Positions 43,786-52,499 of a DNA stretch of 64,000 bases are shown here, in pieces; the first letter of the stretch is position 1, and every line of letters starts with the position of its first letter. The DNA comes from Streptomyces lateritius. GTDB lineage: Bacteria > Actinomycetota > Actinomycetes > Streptomycetales > Streptomycetaceae. A program made the translations under genes and the position numbers. The notes beneath the pieces were generated by a model, which searched no databases, was not told where the DNA came from, and worked only from the letters and a program-made list of their open reading frames with translations. The DNA is taken from NCBI RefSeq assembly GCF_014649715.1, contig NZ_BMTO01000002.1:481054-545053 (forward strand). The letters are read 5' to 3'.

Positions 43786-46098
43786 CTCCTCGCGGGCGAG
43801 GGAGGGCGGGACACGGTCGAAGACGTCGTCGTAGCGGTGCATCTCGTCCGGCCCGGCCAGCAGATACGCCTGCGCCTCGCCGACGTGGAAGTACATCCCG
43901 TGAAGCGTGAGCGTGCCCTCGGCGAGTCGCCGCGCCACCGCTTCGTACGCCCGCAGATGCTCCAGCTGCTGGACCACATTGGTCAGGCAGAGCTGCTCGA
44001 CCCGGTCCGCCGGCAGCCGCCCGGAGATCCGCGCCCAGGCGTACTCGCGGCTCGCCATCCGCTCCAGGCTGGGCAGGCCATGACGCAGCCAGCGCCGCAG
44101 CGGGGTCTGCGGGGCGTCGGGCCGGCTGTTGAGCAGCGCCTGCATCGCCCCGCAGCCGGAGTGTCCGCAGACGGTGATCGACTCGACCTGCAGCACCTCC
44201 ACGGCGTATTCGATCGCCGCCGCGACCGAATCGTCCCCGCTCTCCTCACCCGGCAGCGGAACCAGGTTCCCCACGTTCCGCACGGTGAACAGGTCGCCGG
44301 GACCGCTGGAGGTGATCATGCTGGTGACCAGGCGGGAATCGGCGCAGGTGAGGAAGAGCTGCGACGGTCGCTGGCCCTCTCGGGCGAGCCGGGCGAGCTC
44401 GTCGCGCACCAGGGGGGCCGTGTTGCGCTGGAACTTTTCGATGCCGCTCGCCAGCTGGTGCCCGGTCAACCCCCGTGCCTCGTCCGCCGGCCGCTCCCCG
44501 CAGTGGTGGTTGCGCCAGGGGGTCCAGGGGCGGCAGCAGGCGTGTGCCTCGGGCGCGGGCTCGGCGATCCGGGCGCCCGAGGGTCCGGTCATCTCGACCG
44601 TCCCGCCGTGCCGGAGGTGAGCCGCGTGCCAGTCGTGCAGCGTCTCGTACGCGGCGTGGTCCATGAAGGACCCGTCCAGCTCGACCACGACGTGGGAGCC
44701 GTGCGGCAGCTGGTGGAGGGCCCGGCTCAGCCGGGGCACGGCGAGGAAGGTCAACTGTCCTCGTACGCTCACCCGATGGCGTCCGTCCTCGTCCTCGCGG
44801 CTGATCCGGGTCTTGGCGAGGCGGTGCAGGGCGACGGCCGTCGCCGCGACGATGCCGAGGGCGACGCCCTGCAGGATGCCGATGAGGACCACACCGGTCA
44901 GCGTCGCCGCGTACACCAGGACTTCGCGGTGCCGGGTCACGCTGCGGATGTGGGTGATGCTCACCATCTGGATGCCGACGACCATGACCAGCGCGGCGAG
45001 CGCGGGCAGCGGGATGAGGTCGATGACGGGGACCAGGAAGAGCGCGGCGAGCACGATCCACAGGCCGTGCAGCATCGTGGAGTTCCGTGTCATGGCGCCC
45101 GCCGAGACGTTGGCGACACTGCGGACCGCCACCCCGGCCACCGGCAGCCCGCCCAGTGCGCCGGAGACGACGTTCGCCGCGCCCTGGCCCGCGAGTTCGC
45201 GGTCGAGCCGGGAGCGGGGGACGCCGTGGCCCCGGTCGGGGCGGGCGGCCACCAGCTTGTCGACGGCGACGGCGGAGAGCAGCGACTGCACGCTGGTCAC
45301 CAGCGTGATCGTGAGCACCCCGGCCGCGATGCCGAGGACCGGGCCCTCGGGCAGCCCGGGCAGGGCGTGGCTGCTCCAGGAGGGCAGGTCGACCCGGGGG
45401 ACGGCGAGTCCGGCGATCGTCGCCAGGGCCGTCGCCGCCGCCACCGAGGTGAGCGCGCCCGGAATTTTCCGCAGGAGACGGCCCGCGCGGCCGGGGAGTC
45501 TCGGCCACAGCAGCAGGACGGCGACGGTGAGCGCGCTGATGGCCAGGCCGGTCCGATGCGGATCGGCCAGTTGGGCGGGCAGCCCGAGGGCGTTGTCCAC
45601 GGCGGAGCTCTGCGGTGTGCCACCGAGCACGATGTGGAGTTGGGCGAGGGCGATGGTGACGCCGATGCCGGCGACCATGCCGTGCACGATCGCGGGCGAG
45701 ACCGCGAGGGCGGAGCGGGCCACCCGCAGGGCGGCCAGGCCCAGTTGGGCGAGGCCGGCGAGGACGGTGATGGCGCAGGTGGTGCGCCAGCCGTACCGCT
45801 GGATCAGCTCGGCGGTGACCACCGTGAGGCCTGCGGCGGGCCCGCTGACCTGGAGCGGAGCCCCGCCGATCCGGCCGGCGACGATACCGCCGACGGCGGC
45901 GGCCACCAGGCCGGCCTGGAGTGGCGCTCCGGTGGCGAGTGCGATGCCGAGGGAGAGCGGCAGGGCGATCAGGAAGACGGAGATGGACGCGGAGAGGTCG
46001 GCGCCCGCGACACCGAAGCGTCCCCTGCCGCCGGGCGGGCTGTGCGGGCGCTGGAAGCGGGGCCTGGTGGTCGTGCGGTCGGTGGGGCAGAGGGTCAT
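43612..46098 (-). CDS. SulP transporter fused to STAS domain and beta-carbonic anhydrase
   Basis: 828 residues. About 30-420 is a SulP carrier (GADLSASISVFLIALPLSLGIA and following helices); about 470-550 is STAS (VVVELDGSFMDHAAYETL); about 570-760 is a beta-carbonic anhydrase with zinc ligands in FLTCADSR and VCGHSGCGAM. The fusion implies coupled bicarbonate transport and CO2 hydration at the membrane. The last about 55 residues are a VPxRE-type repeat with no known fold. ATG 46098 has GGAGGAG upstream. It would feed bicarbonate to carboxylases. Confidence 0.93.
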   Translation of the reverse strand: MTLCPTDRTTTRPRFQRPHSPPGGRGRFGVAGADLSASISVFLIALPLSLGIALATGAPLQAGLVAAAVGGIVAGRIGGAPLQVSGPAAGLTVVTAELIQRYGWRTTCAITVLAGLAQLGLAALRVARSALAVSPAIVHGMVAGIGVTIALAQLHIVLGGTPQSSAVDNALGLPAQLADPHRTGLAISALTVAVLLLWPRLPGRAGRLLRKIPGALTSVAAATALATIAGLAVPRVDLPSWSSHALPGLPEGPVLGIAAGVLTITLVTSVQSLLSAVAVDKLVAARPDRGHGVPRSRLDRELAGQGAANVVSGALGGLPVAGVAVRSVANVSAGAMTRNSTMLHGLWIVLAALFLVPVIDLIPLPALAALVMVVGIQMVSITHIRSVTRHREVLVYAATLTGVVLIGILQGVALGIVAATAVALHRLAKTRISREDEDGRHRVSVRGQLTFLAVPRLSRALHQLPHGSHVVVELDGSFMDHAAYETLHDWHAAHLRHGGTVEMTGPSGARIAEPAPEAHACCRPWTPWRNHHCGERPADEARGLTGHQLASGIEKFQRNTAPLVRDELARLAREGQRPSQLFLTCADSRLVTSMITSSGPGDLFTVRNVGNLVPLPGEESGDDSVAAAIEYAVEVLQVESITVCGHSGCGAMQALLNSRPDAPQTPLRRWLRHGLPSLERMASREYAWARISGRLPADRVEQLCLTNVVQQLEHLRAYEAVARRLAEGTLTLHGMYFHVGEAQAYLLAGPDEMHRYDDVFDRVPPSLAREEDRVPTREGNDFVPSWEEVRVPAREDEHVPARGEDCVPAHDVEHEPGRVPPREEAHAS

Positions 46099-46408
46099 GG
46101 TTCCCGTCTCCTCCGGGGCAGCGCGGTCGCGGCTCGTGCGGGACGAACGTGGGGGTCGCGGCCGTGGGTCACGGCGTGCAGCGGCGGGATACCGGCGTGG
46201 ACCTCGCAGGTCACTGAGACGAGTATCAACGCTCGGTAAATGGATCGTAATGCAGAGTAAAGTCTGCGGCATTATTTTCGGGGCAAACAGGGCAATGCTT
46301 CACCGGTTCGGGTGATAAGTGGGGGTAGTGCCGCTTGTCGTTTCATCTCCCCGGGCGGCCGAGTGCGACGTTGGCGCCGCTCGCACGGAACCGAGGAGAG
46401 GTGGGCGG
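46099..46408. other. Divergent intergenic region, AT-rich centre
   Basis: 310 bp between the divergent SulP-anhydrase and lipoprotein genes. Positions 46215-46320 are unusually AT-rich for this genome and should contain both promoters. No gene was found. Confidence 0.65.
46248..46274. promoter_or_regulatory. Dyad in the AT-rich promoter region
   Basis: TAATGC and GCATTA bracket an inner GCAGA-GTAAAG-TCTGC dyad. This is a likely regulator-binding site shared by the two divergent genes. Confidence 0.5.
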
Positions 46409-47695
46409 ATGACAGCCGCCGGGAGAAGGACCACTGCCCGCACGAGGACACTCGCCGTCGGCGCTCTTGCCGTCGCCCTGATCACCGGCCTCGCCGGCTG
46501 CTCGGGCTCGGACGAGGACGCCCCGGCGAAGGGCGCCTCGGGGGCGAAGAAGGGGCAGGCCGCGGCTCCGCAGAACGCGGTGCGGCTGATCGGCGACGGC
46601 TCGACCGCCTTCACCGGCGCCCAGCCCCACCAGCCCACCTGGGAGAGACTGAAGCCCGGTCAGAAGCCGCCGCAGTTCGTGGTGTTCTCCTGGGACGGCG
46701 CGGGCGAGGACAGCCAGAAGCTCTTCTCCCACTTCCGCAAGGTGGGCAAGAAGTACGACGCGAAGATGACGTACTTCCTCAGCGGGGTCTATCTGCTGCC
46801 CGAGGAGAAGCGGAAGCTCTACAACCCTCCCCAGCACGCGGCGGGCCGCTCGGACATCGGCTTCAACGACACCGAGGGCATCCGGGCCACCGTGCGCGAA
46901 CTGCGCGGAGCCTGGCAGGAGGGCAACGAGGTCGGCACGCACTTCAACGGCCACTTCTGCGGCAAGGAGAGCGGCGTCGGCAACTGGTCGGTCGAGGACT
47001 GGAAGAGCGAGGTCCTGCAGGCCAAGTCCTTCGTGAAGAACTGGAAGACGAACGCCGGCCTGACCGCCGAGCAGCCGCTCCCGTTCGACTACGACAAGGA
47101 GCTGATCGGGGCCCGCACTCCCTGCCTCGAGGGCCGGAAGAACTTCGTCCGGGCGGCGGCCCAGATGGGCTTCCGCTACGACACCAGCGGCGTCAACGAC
47201 CACATCTGGCCCAAGAAGGACCAGGGCCTGTGGGACCTCTCGATGCAGCTCGTCCCGGTCCCGGGGCGCGCCTTCCAGACGCTCGCGATGGACTACAACT
47301 TCCTGGTCAACCAGTCCGGCACGACGCAGGGCGACCCGTCCATGCACGAGTTCTGGGGCAACCAGATGCGCGACGGCCTGGTGCAGGCCTTCAACCGCTC
47401 GTACCACGGCAACCGGGCGCCACTCATCATCGGCAACCACTTCGAGTCCTGGAACGGCGGCACCTACATGCGCGCCATCGAGCAGACCATCGCCACGGTC
47501 TGCGTCCAGAAGGACGTGAAGTGCGTGTCCTTCCGCCAGCTGGCGGACTGGCTGGACGCCCAGGACCCCGCGGTCCTGGCCAAGTTGCGCACCCTCAAGG
47601 TCGGCGAGGCACCGAAGGGCGGCTGGGCGACCTTCCTGGCCCCCCAGCCGGCCACCCCGTCGAAGCCGGCCGTCAAGCAGCCCGAGCAGAGCTGA
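46409..47695 (+). CDS. Lipoprotein with polysaccharide deacetylase-like domain
   Basis: 428 residues. A signal peptide ends in the lipobox LAGC (Cys at about residue 31), so it is a lipoprotein at the outer membrane face. The body resembles NodB-type deacetylases: VVFSWDGAGED for the Asp motif, EVGTHFNGHFCG for the His motif, and GNHFESWNGGTY late. Key positions are altered (SWDG rather than TFDDG), so activity is uncertain. It may act on cell-wall glycans. ATG 46409 has GAGGAGAGG upstream. Confidence 0.72.
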   Translation: MTAAGRRTTARTRTLAVGALAVALITGLAGCSGSDEDAPAKGASGAKKGQAAAPQNAVRLIGDGSTAFTGAQPHQPTWERLKPGQKPPQFVVFSWDGAGEDSQKLFSHFRKVGKKYDAKMTYFLSGVYLLPEEKRKLYNPPQHAAGRSDIGFNDTEGIRATVRELRGAWQEGNEVGTHFNGHFCGKESGVGNWSVEDWKSEVLQAKSFVKNWKTNAGLTAEQPLPFDYDKELIGARTPCLEGRKNFVRAAAQMGFRYDTSGVNDHIWPKKDQGLWDLSMQLVPVPGRAFQTLAMDYNFLVNQSGTTQGDPSMHEFWGNQMRDGLVQAFNRSYHGNRAPLIIGNHFESWNGGTYMRAIEQTIATVCVQKDVKCVSFRQLADWLDAQDPAVLAKLRTLKVGEAPKGGWATFLAPQPATPSKPAVKQPEQS

Positions 47696-47752
47696 CGCTC
47701 ACCCGGGGCCGACCGCCACCATCAGGGCCGGCCCCGGGCCGTACGGGCGTTC

Positions 47753-48739
47753 TCAGCCGGGCTGGGGCACGGCCACCGCCTCGGCGAGTACGAACCCGGG
47801 GTCGACCTGCGCCGCCAGGTCGGCCCCCGTCTTCGCGTTGCCCCAGCTCTCGGCGTTCTTCAGGTGGAAATGGACCATCTGGCGGGTGTAGCGCTCCCAG
47901 TCCCGGTGCGCGTACGAGTCGTCCGCCGCGTTCTGCAGGGCCTGCAAGCTCATCCGGTTGTCCGCCTCCAGGAGCTCGAAGCGCGGCGGCCGGCCCTTCT
48001 CCATCGCCCGGACCCAGTCCGAATGGCCCACCGTCACCAGCAGGTCGTCACCCACCTCGGCGCGCAGGAAGTCCACGTCCTCCGGGCCCTGCACCTTGTT
48101 GCCGACGACCTTGAGCGCGACTCCGAAGTCCCGGGCGTACTCCTTGTACTGGCGGTAGACCGAGACGCCCTTGCGGGTCGGCTCGGCCACCAGGAAGGTC
48201 ATGTCGAAGCGGGTGAACATCCCGGAGGCGAAGGAGTCCGAGCCCGCCGTCATGTCGACGACGACGTACTCGTCCTCGCCGTCGACCAGGTGGTTCAGGC
48301 ACAGCTCCACCGCGCCGACCTTGGAGTGGTAGCAGGCGACCCCCAGATCCGACTCGGTGAACGGCCCCGTCGCCATCAGCCGGATCTCGCCGTCGTCGAG
48401 CCGCACGGTCCGCGCGCAGGCCTCGTACACCGGGTTGTCCTCGCGCACCCGCAACAGGCGTGATCCCTCCCCAGGAGGGGTGGTCTTGATCATGGCGTCG
48501 GCGGAGGCGATCCTCGGATTGCTCCCGCGGAGGTAATCCTTGATCAGCGGCAGATGCGCGCCCATCGCCGGCAGCGCCGCCGCCTCCGCCTCGTCGAGGC
48601 CGAGCGCGGCGCCGAGGTGCTGGTTGATGTCGGCGTCCACCGCGACGACATGGGCTTCATTGGCGGCGAGGTGGCGGATGAAGAGCGAGGACAGCGTGGT
48701 CTTCCCGCTGCCGCCCTTCCCTACGAAAGCGATCTTCAT
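47753..48739 (-). CDS. MinD/CooC-type P-loop ATPase
   Basis: 328 residues. It starts MKIAFVGKGGSGKTT (deviant Walker A, residues 7-15), with DADINQHLG and YVVVDMTAGSDS. It resembles CooC/nickel-insertion and partition-type ATPases, but no carbon monoxide dehydrogenase genes are nearby. The function is open. ATG 48739 follows AGGTGA; a GTG two codons earlier is possible. Confidence 0.88.
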   Translation of the reverse strand: MKIAFVGKGGSGKTTLSSLFIRHLAANEAHVVAVDADINQHLGAALGLDEAEAAALPAMGAHLPLIKDYLRGSNPRIASADAMIKTTPPGEGSRLLRVREDNPVYEACARTVRLDDGEIRLMATGPFTESDLGVACYHSKVGAVELCLNHLVDGEDEYVVVDMTAGSDSFASGMFTRFDMTFLVAEPTRKGVSVYRQYKEYARDFGVALKVVGNKVQGPEDVDFLRAEVGDDLLVTVGHSDWVRAMEKGRPPRFELLEADNRMSLQALQNAADDSYAHRDWERYTRQMVHFHLKNAESWGNAKTGADLAAQVDPGFVLAEAVAVPQPG

Positions 48740-48841
48740 GTTCACCTAGCGTAGCGGCACGACCGCGGTGTGTGGTCAATGTGCGTGAAGAAGACCACTC
48801 CATCGTGGGGCCGCGCCCCGGGGCGCGTAGCCTCGCTACTT

Positions 48842-49669
48842 ATGAGTACGCACGCCTCTGACCCCCTGGCCGCCCTCGGCTCCCTGCCGGGCGTCGCCGA
48901 ATCGGTGGACTCCGTACGCAAGGCCGTCGACCGGGTCTACGGGCACCGCGTGATGCGGCGCCGCAGCAACGAGATCACCTCCGAGGCCGCCCTGCGCGGG
49001 GCGCGCGGCTCGGCCGCGCTGTCCGGCGCCGACTGGGCCCTCGAAGAGGTCCGCCGGCGCACCGACTTCGGCGGCGACCCCGAGGCGCGCACGGTCGGCG
49101 CCGCTCTACGGCTCGGCGCCGAGGCCGGGCAGCTGCTCTCCATCTGGCGCCAGTCGCCGCTGCGTGTTCTGGCCCGGCTGCACCTCGTCGCGGTGGGCGA
49201 CGCCCCCGGCTTCGGTGACTCGGTGGGCAGGCCGCGACAGGCCGGCGAGACCGTCGACGAGCCGCTGATCGGGGCGCCGCTGCCGGACCCGGCGGAGGTC
49301 TCTGGGCGGCTCGACGGGCTCTCGGACCTGATCATCGCGGGCGGCACGGCCCCGGCGCTGGTGACGGCGGCCGTGGTGCACGGCGAACTGCTCGCGCTGC
49401 GCCCGTTCACCTCGTACAACGGGCTGATCGCGCGGGCCGCCGAGCGGATCGTGCTCGTCGGCAGCGGGCTCGACCCCAAGTCGATCTGCCCGGCCGAGGT
49501 CGGCCACGCGGAGCAGGGGCGCGCGGCGTACGTCGCGGCGTTCGAGGGATACCTGTCGGGCACCCCGGAGGGCATGGCCACCTGGATCGCCCACTGCGGC
49601 CGGGCTGTGGAGCTGGGAGTCCGGGAGTCCACGGCGGTCTGCGAGGCGCTGCAGAGGGGCGCCGCGTAG
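48842..49669 (+). CDS. Fic-domain protein with degenerate catalytic motif
   Basis: 275 residues, helical. The region VHGELLALRPFTSYNGLIARAAERIVL aligns with the Fic signature HPFxxGNGRxxR but Arg187 replaces the catalytic His and the G-N-G-R is reduced to Y-N-G-L. It probably cannot transfer AMP. The N-terminal half (YGHRVMRRRSNEITSEAALRGARGSAAL) has the glutamate-bearing flavour of inhibitory helices, which is only suggestive. It lies divergent from the MinD/CooC-type ATPase gene. Confidence 0.72.
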   Translation: MSTHASDPLAALGSLPGVAESVDSVRKAVDRVYGHRVMRRRSNEITSEAALRGARGSAALSGADWALEEVRRRTDFGGDPEARTVGAALRLGAEAGQLLSIWRQSPLRVLARLHLVAVGDAPGFGDSVGRPRQAGETVDEPLIGAPLPDPAEVSGRLDGLSDLIIAGGTAPALVTAAVVHGELLALRPFTSYNGLIARAAERIVLVGSGLDPKSICPAEVGHAEQGRAAYVAAFEGYLSGTPEGMATWIAHCGRAVELGVRESTAVCEALQRGAA

Positions 49670-49983
49670 GCGGGCGGCGCGAAGGTTCGGCACAAAGGGT
49701 TGCGGCGGTACCAGTCCTGGTACCGCCGCTGGCACGTCTGCCGAGTTACCAAGCGTCCTCGATATGTGCCCATCAGGCGGGGAACTTGGCCCTACGCCTG
49801 GTGCGGCTGGCCCGTAATCGACGGGTCGACGTCGCGTGGGTGCTCGGCTTCAGTGCGAGGTCCGTGGGGCCTTCTTGCTCAACAGGTGATCCTCTCGGAT
49901 GTCCTAGGTCTCGCGGGCCTGATTCCTTTCTACTCCTGTCGGATCGGAAGGGAAAGCCCTGGCTCCACTTCTTTACTTTCTTC
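49670..49983. other. Gene-free interval with a terminator
   Basis: 314 bp. A hairpin follows the Fic-like gene at 49702-49729. The remainder has no recognisable gene. A 78-codon minus-strand frame (49773-50009) overlaps the HAD gene's end and has no clear ribosome binding site. Confidence 0.55.
49702..49729 (+). terminator. Terminator after Fic-like gene
   Basis: GCGGCGGTACCAG (49702-49714) pairs perfectly with 49717-49729. Confidence 0.85.
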
Positions 49984-50838
49984 TCAAATCCGGGCAAAGC
50001 GATTGGCAAGAGCGGCGTGTCGCCGGCGGTTGGCGTACCAGACCAGTCCGGCGGTCGCCGCGGCCGCGCTCACAGCGGCCGCCGCCACGAGCGCGGGGCG
50101 CGGCGGCATCCTGAAGGCGGGCAGTCGCTGCTTGAGTCGGACCGGCTTCTCGAAGGCCAGAATCGGCCAGTCCCGGGCGGTCGCCTCACGGCGCAGGGTC
50201 CGGTCGGGGTTGACGGCGTAGGGGTGGCCGACGGCCTCGAGCATCGGTACGTCGGTCGCCGAGTCGCTGTAGGCGTAACAGCGAGAGAGGTCGTACCCCT
50301 CCGACTCCGCGAGCTCCCGGATCGCCTCGGCCTTGGTGGGCCCGTAGGCGTAGTACTCCACCTCGCCGGTGAAGCAGCCGTCGTCCCCGACCACCATCCG
50401 GGTGGCGACGACCCGGTCGGCGCCGAGCATCTCGCCGATCGGCTCCACGACCTCGGCGCCCGAGGTCGAGACGATCACGACATCGCGGCCCGCGGCGTGG
50501 TGCTCCTCGATGAGCGAGGCCGCCTCGTCGTAGATGATCGGGTCGATCAACTCGTGCAGGGTCTCGGCGACGAGCTCCTTGACCTGCGAGACGTTCCAGC
50601 CTTTGCAGAGCGCGGAAAGGTATTCGCGCATCCGCTCCATCTGATCGTGGTCGGCGCCGCCCACGAGGAAGACGAACTGGATGTAGGCAGTCCGCAGGAC
50701 GGCGCGGCGGTTGATCAGCCCGCCTTGGTAGAAGGACTTGCTGAAGGTCAGCGTCGAGGACTTCGCAATGACCGTCTTGTCCAGGTCAAAGAAGGCGGCT
50801 GTGCGCGGCAACGAGTGGTTTTCCACGAGCCCGAGCAT
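49984..50838 (-). CDS. HAD-IB phosphatase with C-terminal membrane helix
   Basis: 284 residues. The DxDxT motif is AFFDLDKTVIAKSS (Asp18 and Asp20); VSTSGAEVVEPI and AYSDSATDVPML complete the HAD-IB/SerB set. A C-terminal helix (ALVAAAAVSAAAATAGLVWYA) anchors it. Homologues act on phosphoserine-like or lipid-phosphate substrates; which is unknown. It is divergent from the 6C RNA and the pilus operon. ATG 50838 is clear. Confidence 0.88.
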   Translation of the reverse strand: MLGLVENHSLPRTAAFFDLDKTVIAKSSTLTFSKSFYQGGLINRRAVLRTAYIQFVFLVGGADHDQMERMREYLSALCKGWNVSQVKELVAETLHELIDPIIYDEAASLIEEHHAAGRDVVIVSTSGAEVVEPIGEMLGADRVVATRMVVGDDGCFTGEVEYYAYGPTKAEAIRELAESEGYDLSRCYAYSDSATDVPMLEAVGHPYAVNPDRTLRREATARDWPILAFEKPVRLKQRLPAFRMPPRPALVAAAAVSAAAATAGLVWYANRRRHAALANRFARI

Positions 50839-51320
50839 AGGTGCCCGCCATTCGGCGTACGCTCGGGCGTGTGGGTTTGCCTGAGAGGGCTCTCGGGTAC
50901 ACCATGGAAGTCACGGATCGTTCGCGACCGTGCTAACCCGGTCCGGCTCCTCCCCCCCCGAGTCGGCCGGAGAGACGACCCCCGCTCTCCCCCCCGGCGG
51001 GGGTCGTCGCATGTCCGGACGCGTTTTCGTCTGCCGGATCCCCATTGCTCCCCCTTCTGTCGGCCCTGCGGCCGCGACGGCGCAATGCCCTCGATTCGTC
51101 ACTCACGGTAATCGCAGCGCTGCTCTCCGGCCATCCCCGGTATGGGTCACGAAGTTATTCACAACCGGTGAGTTATCCACAGTTTTTGAGCAAGATCCAC
51201 GCGATTTCCGGGGCGGGGGCACGGTGATTCCCGCCGCGAACTCCGCGGGCAGCAGGAATCACCGATCTCGGCCGTGCGACGGGCACGTGCGGGATCACAA
51301 GGGGACAGGGGGCGTGTGCC
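50839..51320. other. Divergent intergenic region holding 6C RNA and pilus operon promoter
   Basis: 482 bp between the HAD gene and the cpaE-like gene. Apart from the 6C RNA, positions 51011-51320 contain the presumed promoter of the tad operon in an AT-richer stretch (51150-51190). No protein gene is evident. Confidence 0.6.
50930..51010 (+). ncRNA. 6C RNA
   Basis: Two adjacent hairpins each present a cytosine run in the loop, the defining trait of actinobacterial 6C RNA. Hairpin 1 (50938-50970) pairs CCGG, CCG and CTC with GAG, CGG and CCGG around a loop with 8 C (50952-50959). Hairpin 2 (50974-51008) is a 12-bp stem GACGACCCCCGC around a loop with 7 C (50989-50995) and doubles as terminator. 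Further upstream GAGAG-GG-CTCTC (50883-50894) may be part of the 5' end. Role: possible regulation during development; the 5' end is not fixed here. Confidence 0.85.
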
Positions 51321-52499
51321 GTGGCCGGAACCATGACTTTCAGAATGCCGAGGCCTTCCAGGGCTTCGCGATCCGCCGGCTCGTCCGGGCGCTTGCCCGG
51401 AGGCTCGGTGGGCTCGGACGGGCAGTCGGCGGCCGAGACGCGCCGGACCGGGCCGCTGATCGTGACCGAGGACCTCGCTCTCCTCGACGACCTGCTGCGG
51501 CTGTGCGCCGCCGCGGGAGCCGAGCCCGAGGTGCACCACACGGTGCCGGACGACCGCGCGAGCTGGGCCGACGCCCCGCTCGTCCTGGTCGGCGACGACG
51601 CGGCGGGCCGCTGCCGTGGGGCCGCCCGACGGCACGGGGTGATGCTCGTGGGCCGCGACGAGGACGACCCGGACGTATGGCGGCGGGCCGTCGAGATCGG
51701 CGCCGACTGCGTACTGCGGCTCCCGGACGCCGAGAGCTGGCTCGTCGACCGGATCGCCGACGCCGCCGAGGGCGTGGGCTGCCAGGCGCTGACCGTCGGC
51801 GTCATCGGCGGCCGGGGCGGCGCGGGGGCCTCGACCCTCGCCTGCGCTCTCGCGCTCGCCGCTGCCAGGACCGGCCGGCGGGCGCTGCTGGTGGACGGCG
51901 ACCCGCTCGGTGGCGGGCTCGACGTCCTGCTCGGCGGCGAGCGGGCCGAGGGCAGAAGGTGGCCGGACTTCGCCGCCTCCAAAGGGAGGGTCGCCGGCGG
52001 CGCCCTGGAGGAGTCCCTGCCGTCCGTGCGCGGCCTCCGGGTGCTCAGCTGGGACCGGGGCGACTCCGTCCTCGTGGCGCCCGACGCCATGCGCTCGGTG
52101 CTCGCCGCGGCCCGCAGACGGGGAGGACTGGTCGTCGTCGACCTGCCGCGCCGGGTCGACGAGGCGGTGAGCGAGGCCCTGGTCCAGCTCGACCTCGGAC
52201 TGCTCGTCGTTCCCGGTGAGCTGAGGGCCGTCGCGGCGGCCCACCGCGTCGCCGCGCTCGCCGGCACGGTGCTGCGCGACCTGCGCGTGGTCGTGCGCGG
52301 GCCGTACGCCCCAGGACTGGACGAACAGTGGGTCGCGGACGCCCTGCGCCTGCCCCTCGCCGGTGAACTGCCGCACGACCCCGGCCTCCTGGCCACCCTG
52401 GACGCCGGCGACCCGCCGGGCTTCGACGCACGCGGGCCGCTGGGCCGGTTCTGCACGGAGTTCTGGGAGCGGGCGCTGACCCCCGAGGGGGCCTCATGA
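51321..52499 (+). CDS. CpaE/Ssd-like pilus ATPase
   Basis: 392 residues. An N-terminal receiver-like region (to about 150) is followed by a MinD-like ATPase with degenerate Walker A GGRGGAGASTLAC, then LLVDGDPLGGGLDVLLGG and VVVDLPRR. Such proteins (CpaE/TadZ; Ssd in mycobacteria) place the tad pilus apparatus or septum. It starts the pilus operon; its stop overlaps tadA by 4 bp (ATGA). Confidence 0.88.
   Translation: MAGTMTFRMPRPSRASRSAGSSGRLPGGSVGSDGQSAAETRRTGPLIVTEDLALLDDLLRLCAAAGAEPEVHHTVPDDRASWADAPLVLVGDDAAGRCRGAARRHGVMLVGRDEDDPDVWRRAVEIGADCVLRLPDAESWLVDRIADAAEGVGCQALTVGVIGGRGGAGASTLACALALAAARTGRRALLVDGDPLGGGLDVLLGGERAEGRRWPDFAASKGRVAGGALEESLPSVRGLRVLSWDRGDSVLVAPDAMRSVLAAARRRGGLVVVDLPRRVDEAVSEALVQLDLGLLVVPGELRAVAAAHRVAALAGTVLRDLRVVVRGPYAPGLDEQWVADALRLPLAGELPHDPGLLATLDAGDPPGFDARGPLGRFCTEFWERALTPEGAS

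Noticed and set aside
43522..46239. Very long plus-strand open frame opposite the SulP-anhydrase gene
   Set aside because: High GC leaves antisense frames open; its translation is low-complexity and the minus-strand product has clear domains.
49773..50009. 78-codon minus-strand frame
   Set aside because: Overlaps the HAD stop, no ribosome binding site, no recognisable family.
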